In this document: positions 24,624 to 32,713 of the stretch, piece after piece
Layout of the letters: every line of letters starts with the position of its first letter
How positions within the stretch are numbered: position 1 is the stretch's first letter
From: Methanotrichaceae archaeon
GTDB taxonomy: Archaea; Halobacteriota; Methanosarcinia; Methanotrichales; Methanotrichaceae
Direction of reading: 5' to 3'
DNA length: 64,000 nt
Assembly (NCBI GenBank): GCA_013178225.1
Contig: JABLXE010000005.1
Coordinates: 1-64,000, forward strand
Program-made: the position numbers and the translations under genes
The notes under the pieces: model-generated
Databases searched by the model: none
Seen by the model: only the letters and a program-made list of their open reading frames with translations
Told to the model about the DNA's origin: nothing

Positions 24624-26120
24624 CTACAAAGAGATAAAGCTTTCCCCGCCGCCGTAGGCAGCTTTTGTGGTATCGATCACCAGCGACAGAAGATCCTCCA
24701 GCCGGTCGATGTAGTAGACCCGGCCCAGGGATTTCATGGCCTCTTCCACGTAGCGGTCCTTTCCCGCTGGATCGATGCAGAAGAGCACGAAATCGCAGAT
24801 CTCGGAGGCTTTTTTCAGGCACTCCCATTCGGTGTACAGGTTCTGGATGCGGGTGTCGGTGATGCACAGGACCAGACAGCCCTCCCGCTCCTCTGCCAGC
24901 CTCAGGATCTCCTGGCCGGGAATGTGGGTGCGGGAGCAGAGATACTCGACCAGCACCTGCTCCACCCGCCTCAGATCGCGGGTCCAGGGCGCGACTTTGC
25001 ATCTCTGGCTGAAGTTCACCGCCGCCAGCTCCGCACCCCGGGAGTGCGCGTACTGGCAGGCCTTGAAGGCCGAGAGCGTGGCCCGGTGTGTCTTGCTGCC
25101 AGGATAATGCCCGTCCATGGAGCGGCTGCTGTCCAGCACCACCAGCAGATCCGGAACCTCGTCTCTTCCCGGCGCGAGGGTGCAGCTCTCCGGCTCGCGT
25201 TTGTAGGTGTTTACCCCTGGAATCAAACACGGTCCTAAAGAGAGCGAATAGGGCAGGTCCAGCTCGCTTAAGGGATCGGTAGGCCTCCATTTCACGAACC
25301 CGGAGGGGTAAGGCTCTCGTCTTTCCCGGCCCCGGCCCCTGATCTCTATGAAGTAGCTCTGATCCCGGTACCAGCGGGCCAAATCGCCCTCTAGCCCCAG
25401 CACCTGCAGGGCCAGGCAGAAGTCCTCGGGCTCTAGCTCTGCGGCCAGAGAGGGGATGGGAGCCGCATGAGCGCTGCCGTTCAAGATCTCCAGAGTGCGC
25501 ATGCTGCCCCTGCCAAGCTCCCCGAAGGAGAAGGGCTCCAGGATGCGGGCCATCTCCTGGCACTGGCGCGGCCACAGGCTCTGGACCCTGACGCCCGGCG
25601 AAAAGACCTGCAGCAGCAGATCCACCTCCGGCCGGTCGCATTCCGTCAGAGAAAAGCCCCAGTACTCACCCAGAAAGCCTGCCACCACCCGGTCAAGCGT
25701 TGACAGATCCCGGCGGCAGAGCCGCCTCCAGCCCAGCCGTACCCGGGCCTCATCCTCCTGGCTCCTCTCCAGCCGGAAGGAGTCAACGATGATGTCTGAG
25801 AACACGCTGACCATGCGCCGCGCAGGACCCGGACGCTTCATGACCCTGGCTGAAGCCAGGGCTAACCTGCCGGCCGTCTCCAGCGATCGTGGACAGAAGA
25901 TGTAGTGCACTATCAGGTGGTCGAAGAGGTTCTCCAGGTAAAGATCGCTCAGGAGGAGCGTATCCCTGTCCAGGACCAGGCGGTAGTTCTCCAGCGGATA
26001 CCCGCCCGAGGTCCCACGCTCGCCAGGTACCGGCCGGGGAAGCTGAGGGAAGTGCCAGTTCTCCCGCGATCGCTCCCAGATCTCAAGGATCCGGTTCCAG
26101 GATGGATCCTCCGACCGCAC
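24624..26120 (-). CDS. vWA-domain protein, partner of the MoxR-type ATPase
   Basis: A 498-residue protein with a C-terminal von Willebrand factor A domain. The metal-ion site motif DxSxS is at residues 330-334 (VLDSSRS), with the later T and D positions in CITDTRI. The first about 300 residues are helical and unrecognised, as in CoxE/ViaA/BchD-type partners of MoxR AAA+ ATPases. The gene is third in a tight operon after the ATPase (26875) and a FwdC-like protein (26083), overlapping the latter by 38 bp. Such ATPase-vWA pairs remodel protein complexes or insert metal ions. Which target is served here is unknown; a tungsten/molybdenum or nickel enzyme is a guess from the FwdC-like neighbour. 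Confidence 0.8.
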   Translation of the reverse strand: MRSEDPSWNRILEIWERSRENWHFPQLPRPVPGERGTSGGYPLENYRLVLDRDTLLLSDLYLENLFDHLIVHYIFCPRSLETAGRLALASARVMKRPGPARRMVSVFSDIIVDSFRLERSQEDEARVRLGWRRLCRRDLSTLDRVVAGFLGEYWGFSLTECDRPEVDLLLQVFSPGVRVQSLWPRQCQEMARILEPFSFGELGRGSMRTLEILNGSAHAAPIPSLAAELEPEDFCLALQVLGLEGDLARWYRDQSYFIEIRGRGRERREPYPSGFVKWRPTDPLSELDLPYSLSLGPCLIPGVNTYKREPESCTLAPGRDEVPDLLVVLDSSRSMDGHYPGSKTHRATLSAFKACQYAHSRGAELAAVNFSQRCKVAPWTRDLRRVEQVLVEYLCSRTHIPGQEILRLAEEREGCLVLCITDTRIQNLYTEWECLKKASEICDFVLFCIDPAGKDRYVEEAMKSLGRVYYIDRLEDLLSLVIDTTKAAYGGGESFISL

Positions 26121-26874
26121 CTGATCCTGCCTCCGGCCCGAACCCTTTCGCCCTGATCGTCCCGCCCTTCATGCGCCATCCGGCCCTCCTGCCGGCGCGT
26201 CCCTTCACCCGGATCTCTCCGCCGCTCATGAGCAGCCCCAGGTAGTCTCCGGCGTCCCTGCCGATCCGGAGAGACCCCCCGTGCATCAGCCAGCCGGCAC
26301 GCTCACCGCAGCCTTTGCGGACCACGATTCGCCCTCCGCTATTGCCAAGCCCGGTACAGCTGCCGGCCCCTCCCAGGATCACCCCGAAGCCGCCCCGCAT
26401 GTTGCGAAAGGCGTAATTTCCGCAGGACTCGGCCACTATTCCTCCCCCGGACATCTCCTGGCCGAGATAGTCGCCTGCCCGGCCCTCTATCGTTATTCGC
26501 CCACCGCTCATCCGCTCCCCCAGGTGACTGCCGGGCCGGGCCGCGGGGTCGAGCACCAGCCTTCCAGAGCGCATCTCCAGGCCGGCGTAGTCGTGCCCCA
26601 CAACCCGCAGCCGCTCTGGGCTTCGCTCTGCGGCCAGGCCGGTGAGAATCCCCCAGGCCATGGCGTGCTTCTTCTCCGGCCGGCCCCCGATCAGCCGCAA
26701 GAGAAGCGTCCGGTCTGCGGGAGCGATCTCCTCCACCTGCTCTCGCGAGGGCCTGGGGCCCACCCGGTCCGACAGATCCTCCAGGCTGAATATCACCTCT
26801 CCCTTCCGGGTCTCAAGCTTCCGTTCCCGCGCCCGGCCGCCGTAGGCCTGATCCATGAAACGCCTGAGGCTCAA
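26083..26874 (-). CDS. FwdC/GXGXG-type right-handed beta-helix protein
   Basis: A 263-residue protein. After an N-terminal region of about 100 residues, at least seven turns of a GXGXG-type beta-helix follow: LGERMSGGRITIEGRAGDY, LGQEMSGGGIVAES, NMRGGFGVILGG, GNSGGRIVVRKG, LMHGGSLRIGRDAGDY, LMSGGEIRVKGRAGRR and RMKGGTIRAKGF. This is the fold of formylmethanofuran dehydrogenase subunit C and of the glutamate synthase C-terminal domain. The N-terminal extension and its operon with an ATPase and a vWA protein set it apart from true FwdC, which sits with FwdA/B/D. It is more likely a scaffold in the ATPase-vWA complex. The start codon directly follows the stop of the ATPase gene. Confidence 0.8.
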   Translation of the reverse strand: MSLRRFMDQAYGGRARERKLETRKGEVIFSLEDLSDRVGPRPSREQVEEIAPADRTLLLRLIGGRPEKKHAMAWGILTGLAAERSPERLRVVGHDYAGLEMRSGRLVLDPAARPGSHLGERMSGGRITIEGRAGDYLGQEMSGGGIVAESCGNYAFRNMRGGFGVILGGAGSCTGLGNSGGRIVVRKGCGERAGWLMHGGSLRIGRDAGDYLGLLMSGGEIRVKGRAGRRAGWRMKGGTIRAKGFGPEAGSGAVGGSILEPDP

Positions 26875-28131
26875 CTAGCTCATCCTCTCCAGGGCGGGCA
26901 GAAAATCCAGACGGACGATGGGGTCGTCGTAGTCCTGCAGCTCCCCTTTGGCCTGCTGTGGCGATATCTCTCCATCTACGGCCCGGGAGAAGATGGTGTT
27001 CATCTCCCCGCGCTCGTTCAGGGTGCGGTTGATGGATTTCTCGACCATATCGGCGACGAAGGCCAGCTTGCGAGCGCCGTAGTAGGGAGGCCGGTCCAGC
27101 AGAGAACTCTGGGGCGATACCCGGTGCCAGATGACGTAAGGGGCAATGGCCCGCAAAAGCTCGACGTCGGCCTCCCTGCGCAGCAGCAGGGCCATTGCCC
27201 GGGTAAAGTCGCGCAGGTCCTGCCGGACCCGGTCGGAGAGACCCTCGTCCGCCTGCCAGCACAGCGCCTCGGGATTGTTGAAGTAATGGCAGCCGGCGCA
27301 GAGGCCCCGGCTGGGCTTGGTGCCAGAGAGCTGGGTCTTGTCGTATCCCGGCGAACGCTCGCAGAGGGTAAAGTCCCGCAGCAGACAGATCACCGCCAGC
27401 TCGGCCGCCGCGGACAGGTCCACCTTCGCGACCAGGGCCGGGAGAGCCTCGAAGTCCTGCGGCAAGAGGACGGGAAGCTCATCGGCCAGCTGCCGTATCT
27501 CTCGGCTTCTCTCAGAGAGAGAGAGGCTTCCCAAAAAGTCGGGCTGTGTTGCGGGAACGCAGGCCGAGATCCGGTCCAGGAGGGCTTCATCGAGCGGGTA
27601 GGTCGCGGAGAAGTCGGGGTTCATGGTGGCAAAGTAGCAGGTATCGCCCGGCTCCAGCACCGATCCGGCATAGCTTATCTTCCGCTTCTGCAGGATCTCC
27701 AAAAAGAGATTCTGCTTCCCGCTGGGAAAACGGTTGATCTCGTTTATGACCTTCCAGCGGGACCGGGCCCAGGGAGTCCACAGCACCTGAGCCTCGGCCC
27801 CGTCAGCGCGGCTCCACTGGCGCGGGTCCAGAAATCCCACTATCTTCTCCTCGGTCTGCTCCGGGTGACCGGAGAGCATCACGTTCTCCACCTGGTCAAA
27901 GGATCTTCCCAGAAAGGAGGAGCCCAAAAGGTTCAGGAGGGTGGTCTTGTTGGCCCCCATGCCGCCGTAGAGAAGAACCGCCTTGTTGCGCAGACAGGCG
28001 TTGGCCAGAGAGAAATACAGCTGGGCGTTCAGGCAGGTCCCCCCGACGGATAGATCCCTGACGCCGATGTGCAGCCGTAGCTCTTCCAGGGATTCGGCCA
28101 GCGCCTCGATCTTGGACAGAGGATCAGGCAT
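26875..28131 (-). CDS. MoxR-type AAA+ ATPase with altered Walker motifs
   Basis: I set the start at ATG 28131 (MPDPLSK): a TATA box at 28154-28167 lies about 28 bp upstream, so the mRNA should be leaderless, and the longer frame to 28287 runs into repeats. The protein has 418 residues. The P-loop is GGMGANKTT (residues 56-64), with Asn where the last Gly of GK[ST] is expected. The Walker B region is VINEINRFP (128-136), with Asn130 replacing the usual Asp of DE; MoxR proteins read DEINR here. Sensor 1 (FATMNPDF) and LDEALLDRIS match MoxR. A CxGCHYF...C cluster lies in the C-terminal third. It is first in the operon with FwdC-like and vWA genes. ATP binding is plausible; hydrolysis may be slow or absent. 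Confidence 0.82.
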   Translation of the reverse strand: MPDPLSKIEALAESLEELRLHIGVRDLSVGGTCLNAQLYFSLANACLRNKAVLLYGGMGANKTTLLNLLGSSFLGRSFDQVENVMLSGHPEQTEEKIVGFLDPRQWSRADGAEAQVLWTPWARSRWKVINEINRFPSGKQNLFLEILQKRKISYAGSVLEPGDTCYFATMNPDFSATYPLDEALLDRISACVPATQPDFLGSLSLSERSREIRQLADELPVLLPQDFEALPALVAKVDLSAAAELAVICLLRDFTLCERSPGYDKTQLSGTKPSRGLCAGCHYFNNPEALCWQADEGLSDRVRQDLRDFTRAMALLLRREADVELLRAIAPYVIWHRVSPQSSLLDRPPYYGARKLAFVADMVEKSINRTLNERGEMNTIFSRAVDGEISPQQAKGELQDYDDPIVRLDFLPALERMS

Positions 28132-28153
28132 AATTAAAGGGCTTGGGGCAGCC

Positions 28154-28167
28154 CTATTTAAAATAAG
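28154..28167 (-). promoter_or_regulatory. TATA box for the ATPase operon
   Basis: Minus strand CTTATTTTAAATAG about 23-36 bp before ATG 28131, implying leaderless initiation. Confidence 0.6.
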
Positions 28168-28175
28168 CTGATCGA

Positions 28176-28705
28176 GAAAAGGAGGGATAGCAAAAGTCAT
28201 TGATGTAGGAGGGATAAAAGCGATTGACTTTTGCCAGCCAATAATACGACACTCGACGATTATAAACTTTTCGCCTAAGGCGATCAACGAAGGTCAGTGG
28301 CAGGTCACAGGTCGCTTCCCGGTCGGGAGATTGCAGCCTTGAAAAGGAGGGGAGCAAAAGCCGATTATGTAGGAGGGATTGATGGTGTTCGACTTTTGCC
28401 AATAACCGCTTCGACATTTACCGAATATAAGGGCTTCGGTCCGGAGAGAAATAATTAGGAGGGAGGGCAAAAGTCGGTGATGTAGGAGGGAGTAAAAAGA
28501 GGGATCGACTTTTGCCTGTAGTGCCCTTCGACTTTCGACGATAAATATCTTTCGGTGAAGGAGAAAATCGGTAGCACTTGTGGACTTATCGATAATTAGG
28601 AGGGGGAAGCAAAAGTCACAGGGAATAGGAGGGATTGAGATGGATTGACTTTTGCCCTGAAGCCTTATACGACATTTGGCGAATATATAGTTTTCGGCAT
28701 ATGAC
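28176..28705. repeat. Array of four hairpin repeats of about 110 bp
   Basis: Units at about 28176-28285, 28341-28446, 28452-28561 and 28593-28705. Each unit contains in order: AGGAGGG, 3-5 nt, GCAAAAGTC (left arm), TGATGT, a second AGGAGGGA, 15-20 variable nt, GACTTTTGCC (right arm, exact reverse complement of the left in three units), about 12 nt, CGACATTT, CGAATATAA and CTTTCGG. The stem is 9-11 bp with the second AGGAGGG in the loop. Spacers between units differ in length and sequence. It is not a CRISPR: spacers are not uniform and the repeats are long and diverged. Confidence 0.85.
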
Positions 28706-28825
28706 GATTTGCATCCCTGCCTGATGCTGCAACGGGGCAAATTGCCGGAACGACCAGGCCAGCTCAAGGCCGTTCAAGCTCGACTGCAAAACGGCAGTTC
28801 GCCGGCACTTCGTTCGACTTCTGCC

Positions 28826-28842
28826 GAATTTAAATATATACC
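28826..28842 (+). promoter_or_regulatory. TATA box for the sugar-phosphate operon
   Basis: GAATTTAAATATATACC about 80 bp upstream of ATG 28920; it overlaps the decayed fifth hairpin unit. Confidence 0.55.
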
Positions 28843-28919
28843 ATATATAATATTATGATGACAACACTTGCAAATATTTTTTATCAGCGACAAAAGAGTA
28901 TTAAAATCGAGACGCATAA

Positions 28920-29873
28920 ATGTCAATTATGATTTACACCATCACCCTCAACCCAGCCCTGGACCGCACCATATGGATAGACCGGATCCGGGACGATGTC
29001 GCCAACCGCATACTGGAAGAGAAGAGCTATGCCGGAGGGAAAAGCGTAGACGTGTCCAAGGTCTTGAAGAACTTCGGCGTAGACAACATCGCGATGGGGT
29101 TTGTGGGAGGATTCGCGGGCCGGGAGCTGGAGGGAAGGCTGCTCAACGAAGGCATACAGAGCGATTTCGTTCGCGTGTCCGGCGAGACCAGAACCAACAT
29201 CATAATTCATGAGAAGGAGACGGGAAGGCAGCTCTCATTTAACGCCCGCGGCCCCGAGATCCGGCCCAGCGAGATCATGCAGCTGATCGAGCACCTGGAG
29301 ATCTCGCCCTGTCCCAGCATGGTGACCATAGGAGGAAGCCTTCCTCCGGGCGTGAGCCCCGAGATCTACCGAAAGATCATCTCGCTGGTGAAGCGCTGTC
29401 AAGCGCGGGTCTTTTTGGACGTAGACGGCGAAGCCCTGAAGGTGGGGATCAGGGCCAGGCCGAATGTCATCAAGCCCAACATCCACGAGCTTTCCGAGCT
29501 GGTGGGAAAGGAACTCAATGGAAGAGACGAGGTGCTGGCGGCAGCAAGGGAGATCAACCACCAGGGGGTGGAGATCGTGCTGGTGTCCATGGGTTCGCGC
29601 GGAATCCTGCTGGTGACGGAAGGAAGGGAGTACCACGCCATTCCCCCGAAGGTCGAGGTCCTGGGAACCATTGGTGCCGGAGACTCCTCGGTTGCAGGAT
29701 TCATCTACGGCCTCTCACGCGGCAAAGACCTGAAGGAGTGCCTGATCTACGCTGCTGCTGCCGGGACGGCCACCACCCTTTCTCACGGAACCGCCCTCTG
29801 CCAGAAAGAGGATTTCGAGACCCTCGTTCCCCAGGTCAAGCTGGATGTAATATTCGATAAGAGACAGCAATAG
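28920..29873 (+). CDS. PfkB-family sugar-phosphate kinase (1-phosphofructokinase/tagatose-6-phosphate kinase type)
   Basis: A 317-residue ribokinase-fold kinase. The N-terminal TLNPALDRTIWI and SYAGGKSVDVSKVL (about residues 36-50) are diagnostic of the FruK/LacC branch, and GAGDSSVAGF at 252-261 gives the anion hole and catalytic Asp255. The branch phosphorylates fructose-1-P, fructose-6-P or tagatose-6-P to the bisphosphate. Methanogens usually use ADP-dependent phosphofructokinase of a different sequence group, so this gene is a notable alternative. It starts an operon with class I aldolase (12-bp gap with AGGAGG), phosphoglycerate mutase and an HPr-kinase-like gene. The product would feed the aldolase directly. 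Phosphoryl donor and exact substrate are not predictable. Confidence 0.85.
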   Translation: MSIMIYTITLNPALDRTIWIDRIRDDVANRILEEKSYAGGKSVDVSKVLKNFGVDNIAMGFVGGFAGRELEGRLLNEGIQSDFVRVSGETRTNIIIHEKETGRQLSFNARGPEIRPSEIMQLIEHLEISPCPSMVTIGGSLPPGVSPEIYRKIISLVKRCQARVFLDVDGEALKVGIRARPNVIKPNIHELSELVGKELNGRDEVLAAAREINHQGVEIVLVSMGSRGILLVTEGREYHAIPPKVEVLGTIGAGDSSVAGFIYGLSRGKDLKECLIYAAAAGTATTLSHGTALCQKEDFETLVPQVKLDVIFDKRQQ

Positions 29874-29884
29874 GAGGAGAAACC

Positions 29885-30796
29885 ATGTCCGCAGAAGTGA
29901 TTGTCCCCCTGGACGTTCCAGGAGAATGCCGGCATAAATATATCGACAACTACCTGAAGATCACCCGGGATAGCGGCCGGTTGATGCTCTTTGCCGGGGA
30001 CCAGAAGGTTGAGCACCTAAACGACGACTTTTACGGACCGGGCATCGACCCCCAGGACGGCGACCCGGAACATCTGTTTCAGATCGCCGCCGCATCCCAG
30101 GTGGGCGTCTTCGCCGCTCAGATGGGGCTTATAGCCCGGTACGGCATGGATTTTCCCGAGGTCCCTTACCTGGTGAAGCTCAACTCCAAGAGCCATCTGA
30201 TCAAGACCTCGCAGGCAGATCCCCTGAGCACGCAATGGATCGACGTGGACCAGGTGGTGCAGTTCAAAGAGAGCAGCGGCCTGAACATCCTGGGAGTTGG
30301 CTACACGGTATATCCCGGATCCGAGCATGAGGCGGAGATGTTCCGCCAGGCCGCCCAGATAATCTACCAGGCGCACCGCCACGGATTGGTGACCGTGCTG
30401 TGGATGTATCCGCGAGGAAAATCGGTGAAGGACGAAAAGGACCCCCACCTGATCGCCGGAGCCGCCGGAGTGGCTGCAGCGCTGGGAAGCGACTTCGCCA
30501 AGGTGAACTATCCCCGCCAGGATGGAAGATCGTCCCCCGAGATCCTCAAAGAGGCAGTACGGGCGGCGGGAAGAACCAAGGTGGTCTGCGCGGGAGGAGA
30601 GCGCCAGGACGTCAGAGGCTTTCTGGAGACCCTCCATGATCAGATCCATATCAGCGGAGCGGCTGGGAACGCGACCGGAAGAAATATTCATCAGATGCCG
30701 CTGGACCAGGCGGTGAGGATGTGCAACGCCATCTACGCAATAACCGTAAACGGGGCCAGCGTGGATCAGGCCTGGAAGATCTACTCCGGAGTCTAG
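29885..30796 (+). CDS. Class I aldolase of the archaeal FbaB/DeoC-LacD family
   Basis: A 303-residue TIM-barrel aldolase. The Schiff-base lysine is probably Lys206 (LGSDFAKVNYP). LFAGDQKVEHLN (about residues 35-46) and GAAGNATGRNIHQ near the C-terminus form the phosphate-binding end. It would cleave or form fructose-1,6-bisphosphate (or tagatose-1,6-bisphosphate). AGGAGG lies 7 nt before ATG 29885. The gene sits between a PfkB kinase that would make its substrate and phosphoglycerate mutase, and the next start follows its stop without a gap. It differs from the bifunctional FBP aldolase/phosphatase used for gluconeogenesis in many archaea. Confidence 0.85.
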   Translation: MSAEVIVPLDVPGECRHKYIDNYLKITRDSGRLMLFAGDQKVEHLNDDFYGPGIDPQDGDPEHLFQIAAASQVGVFAAQMGLIARYGMDFPEVPYLVKLNSKSHLIKTSQADPLSTQWIDVDQVVQFKESSGLNILGVGYTVYPGSEHEAEMFRQAAQIIYQAHRHGLVTVLWMYPRGKSVKDEKDPHLIAGAAGVAAALGSDFAKVNYPRQDGRSSPEILKEAVRAAGRTKVVCAGGERQDVRGFLETLHDQIHISGAAGNATGRNIHQMPLDQAVRMCNAIYAITVNGASVDQAWKIYSGV

Positions 30797-31534
30797 ATGC
30801 CGGAACTGGTGCTGTTAAGACACGGCCAGAGCATCTTTAACCAGGAGGGGAAGTTCACCGGCTGGACGGACATCGATCTCTCTTTACAGGGGATCGAGGA
30901 GGCCCGGCAGGCCGGACGGGTTCTGCAGCGCGAGGGCTATACCTTCGACCGGGCTTACACCTCGGTTCTGAAGAGGGCCATTCGCACCCTGTGGCTGGTG
31001 CTGGATCAGATGGACCTGATGTGGATCCCAGTTTCCAAAAGCTGGCGGCTGAACGAACGCAACTACGGGGCACTGCAGGGCCAGCATAAATCGGCAATAG
31101 AGAAGGAATACGGAGCCGTTCAGATACACCGCTGGCGCCGGGGATTTGAGGACCGGCCCCCCATGATCCCCGAAGGTGACTCTCGCAGTCCATCTGGTGA
31201 TCCCAGGTACGCGGATCTGGAAGCCGAACAGCTGCCTCGAACCGAGTCGCTGCGGGATACACTGGAGAGGATGCTGCCGCTCTGGCAGCAGGAAATCTCG
31301 CTGGAGCTGTTGATGGAGAAAAAGGTGCTGATCGCATCGCATGGAAACACGCTGCGGGCCCTGATCATGCATTTGGAGAATCTTTCGGCCCAGGAGATCG
31401 AGCAGGTCGAGGTTCCCACCGGAAGGCCGCTGGTGTACCGGCTGAGCCGGGATCTGGAACCGGTAGATCACTTTTACCTCCCGCAGTCCCCCCATATGAG
31501 CCGCAAAGTAGATTCAGGAAGCCGGTCAAATTAG
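30797..31534 (+). CDS. gpmA: 2,3-bisphosphoglycerate-dependent phosphoglycerate mutase
   Basis: A 245-residue histidine phosphatase-fold mutase. The phosphorylated His9 is in LRHGQS, GKFTGWTDIDLS (about 19-30) is typical of dPGM, and RLNERNYGALQG carries the acid/base Glu. IASHGNTLRAL (about 183-193) has the second His. The full-length match, including the GW(T)D and NERxYG motifs, separates it from broad phosphatases. Most archaea use the cofactor-independent enzyme, so dPGM here suggests acquisition together with the adjacent kinase and aldolase. It interconverts 3- and 2-phosphoglycerate. The start codon directly follows the aldolase stop. Confidence 0.9.
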   Translation: MPELVLLRHGQSIFNQEGKFTGWTDIDLSLQGIEEARQAGRVLQREGYTFDRAYTSVLKRAIRTLWLVLDQMDLMWIPVSKSWRLNERNYGALQGQHKSAIEKEYGAVQIHRWRRGFEDRPPMIPEGDSRSPSGDPRYADLEAEQLPRTESLRDTLERMLPLWQQEISLELLMEKKVLIASHGNTLRALIMHLENLSAQEIEQVEVPTGRPLVYRLSRDLEPVDHFYLPQSPHMSRKVDSGSRSN

Positions 31535-31569
31535 CCAGACATATAACGAGAATTGGAGGGATCCAGACC

Positions 31570-32511
31570 TTGACCTATTCCGTGCAACTCATATCCCAGG
31601 AAGAAAAAGAGGAGCTGGCCGAGCGGTACGGCAAACAGGTCCTCTTCGAGATCAAGTCCGACATTTACGGCTGCTGCATAAAGCTGCTGACCGGGCAAAG
31701 CTCCGCCAAGAGCCGCTGGGAGGAGAACTTCTACGGGGCAGCCTACAACATTCGCTCTCACGGAAGGATGTACGTAATCAAAGACCCTGAGCTTGGAGAA
31801 AACCAGGTCCGCTATGATCCCCAGTCCAAGACCTGCTTCCTGGTGAACATGGATTATTACGGCTGGATCAAATCCCTGGCTTTAAGCCTGGCCGGCGACA
31901 TCCTGGAGGACGAGCACTCCATTTACTCGGTTCACGGAGCCTGCCTGGACTTCTCTGGAAAGGGGCTGTGCATCCTGGGCGGATCAGGTGTCGGAAAGAC
32001 CACCCACACCTACGGCCTGCTCAGGGACCCCAAAGTGCGGGTAGTCTCAGATGATTGGTTCTTTGTGAGAATTTTCGGCCAGGATCTGCTGGGCTACGGC
32101 TCGGAGAAGAACTTCTACATCCGCGCCGACTTAGCCGATATATGGACGGAGTTCTCCGACCTGGTGAAAAAGGCCTCCTTCGACCAGAAGGGAAGGGCGG
32201 TGGTGGACCTCAGGTGGGTGATCGGCAAAGGCCGCATTCTGCCCCTGACCACGCTGGAGAACTTGATCATTCTCACCAGGAACCAGGAAGAGAAGGAAAT
32301 GAAACGGGAACTTGAGCCATCGGAAGCCCTTCGCGCTCTGGAAGACAACGGCTATTTCAACCCCCATCTGCTGGTCGAAAATGATTTCAAGGACAACATC
32401 AGGAGAAGGTTTTTTGCCGCCTTGCTCTCCAGAACCAGGATATGGCAGATCAATACCGTGGGAAGTCCCGATGAGAGCCAAAGGCTGATCAGAGAATGTC
32501 TCAAGGACTGA
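31570..32511 (+). CDS. HPr kinase/PEP carboxykinase-fold protein without HPr partner
   Basis: The start TTG 31570 is fixed by GGAGGG at 31555-31560. The 313-residue protein carries the P-loop GGSGVGKTT at residues 137-145, VHGACLDFSGKG just before it, and VVSDDWFFV (158-166), whose acidic pair matches the Mg-binding site of HPr kinase. The N-terminal half is unlike bacterial HprK. No HPr or PTS gene is visible, as expected in an archaeon. Such HprK-like proteins occur in archaea and are thought to phosphorylate other proteins or small molecules. Being last in a kinase-aldolase-mutase operon, it may regulate sugar flux; that is inference. Confidence 0.75.
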   Translation: MTYSVQLISQEEKEELAERYGKQVLFEIKSDIYGCCIKLLTGQSSAKSRWEENFYGAAYNIRSHGRMYVIKDPELGENQVRYDPQSKTCFLVNMDYYGWIKSLALSLAGDILEDEHSIYSVHGACLDFSGKGLCILGGSGVGKTTHTYGLLRDPKVRVVSDDWFFVRIFGQDLLGYGSEKNFYIRADLADIWTEFSDLVKKASFDQKGRAVVDLRWVIGKGRILPLTTLENLIILTRNQEEKEMKRELEPSEALRALEDNGYFNPHLLVENDFKDNIRRRFFAALLSRTRIWQINTVGSPDESQRLIRECLKD

Positions 32512-32713
32512 GGTCTGAGATAGACGACGGCGGCATTTCCTTAAATAAAATTTTCTGAGTTCACCTAAACCAATTGGAATACGAAGAAACCTATAAGACT
32601 TGAAACTCCAAGTTACAGAGAAAACATCGATCAAGACACACAGAAAGACAAGATCGGAAAAGAGAAGACGAATGCCCAGCAAGACCACGACCTGAGCCAA
32701 GATTTTCATATCC

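Larger units (their letters stand above)
28168..28919. other. Divergent intergenic region filled by a hairpin repeat array
   Basis: About 750 bp between the ATPase operon and the pfkB operon. No protein is supported: frames on the minus strand are read-through of the repeats. The content is the four-unit array at 28176-28705, a fifth decayed remnant near 28810-28840 (TTCGACTTCTGCCGAATTTAA) and a TATA box at 28826-28842. Confidence 0.7.

Noticed and set aside
26281-28053. 590-codon frame on the plus strand
   Set aside because: Antisense to the FwdC-like and ATPase genes, which have clear domain matches; it has no motifs of its own.
28176-28705. Candidate CRISPR array
   Set aside because: Units are about 110 bp, diverged, unevenly spaced and internally hairpinned; no cas genes nearby.
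28294-28767. 157-codon frame on the minus strand over the hairpin array
   Set aside because: The translation repeats with the array and has no protein-like conservation; the signal is at RNA/DNA level.
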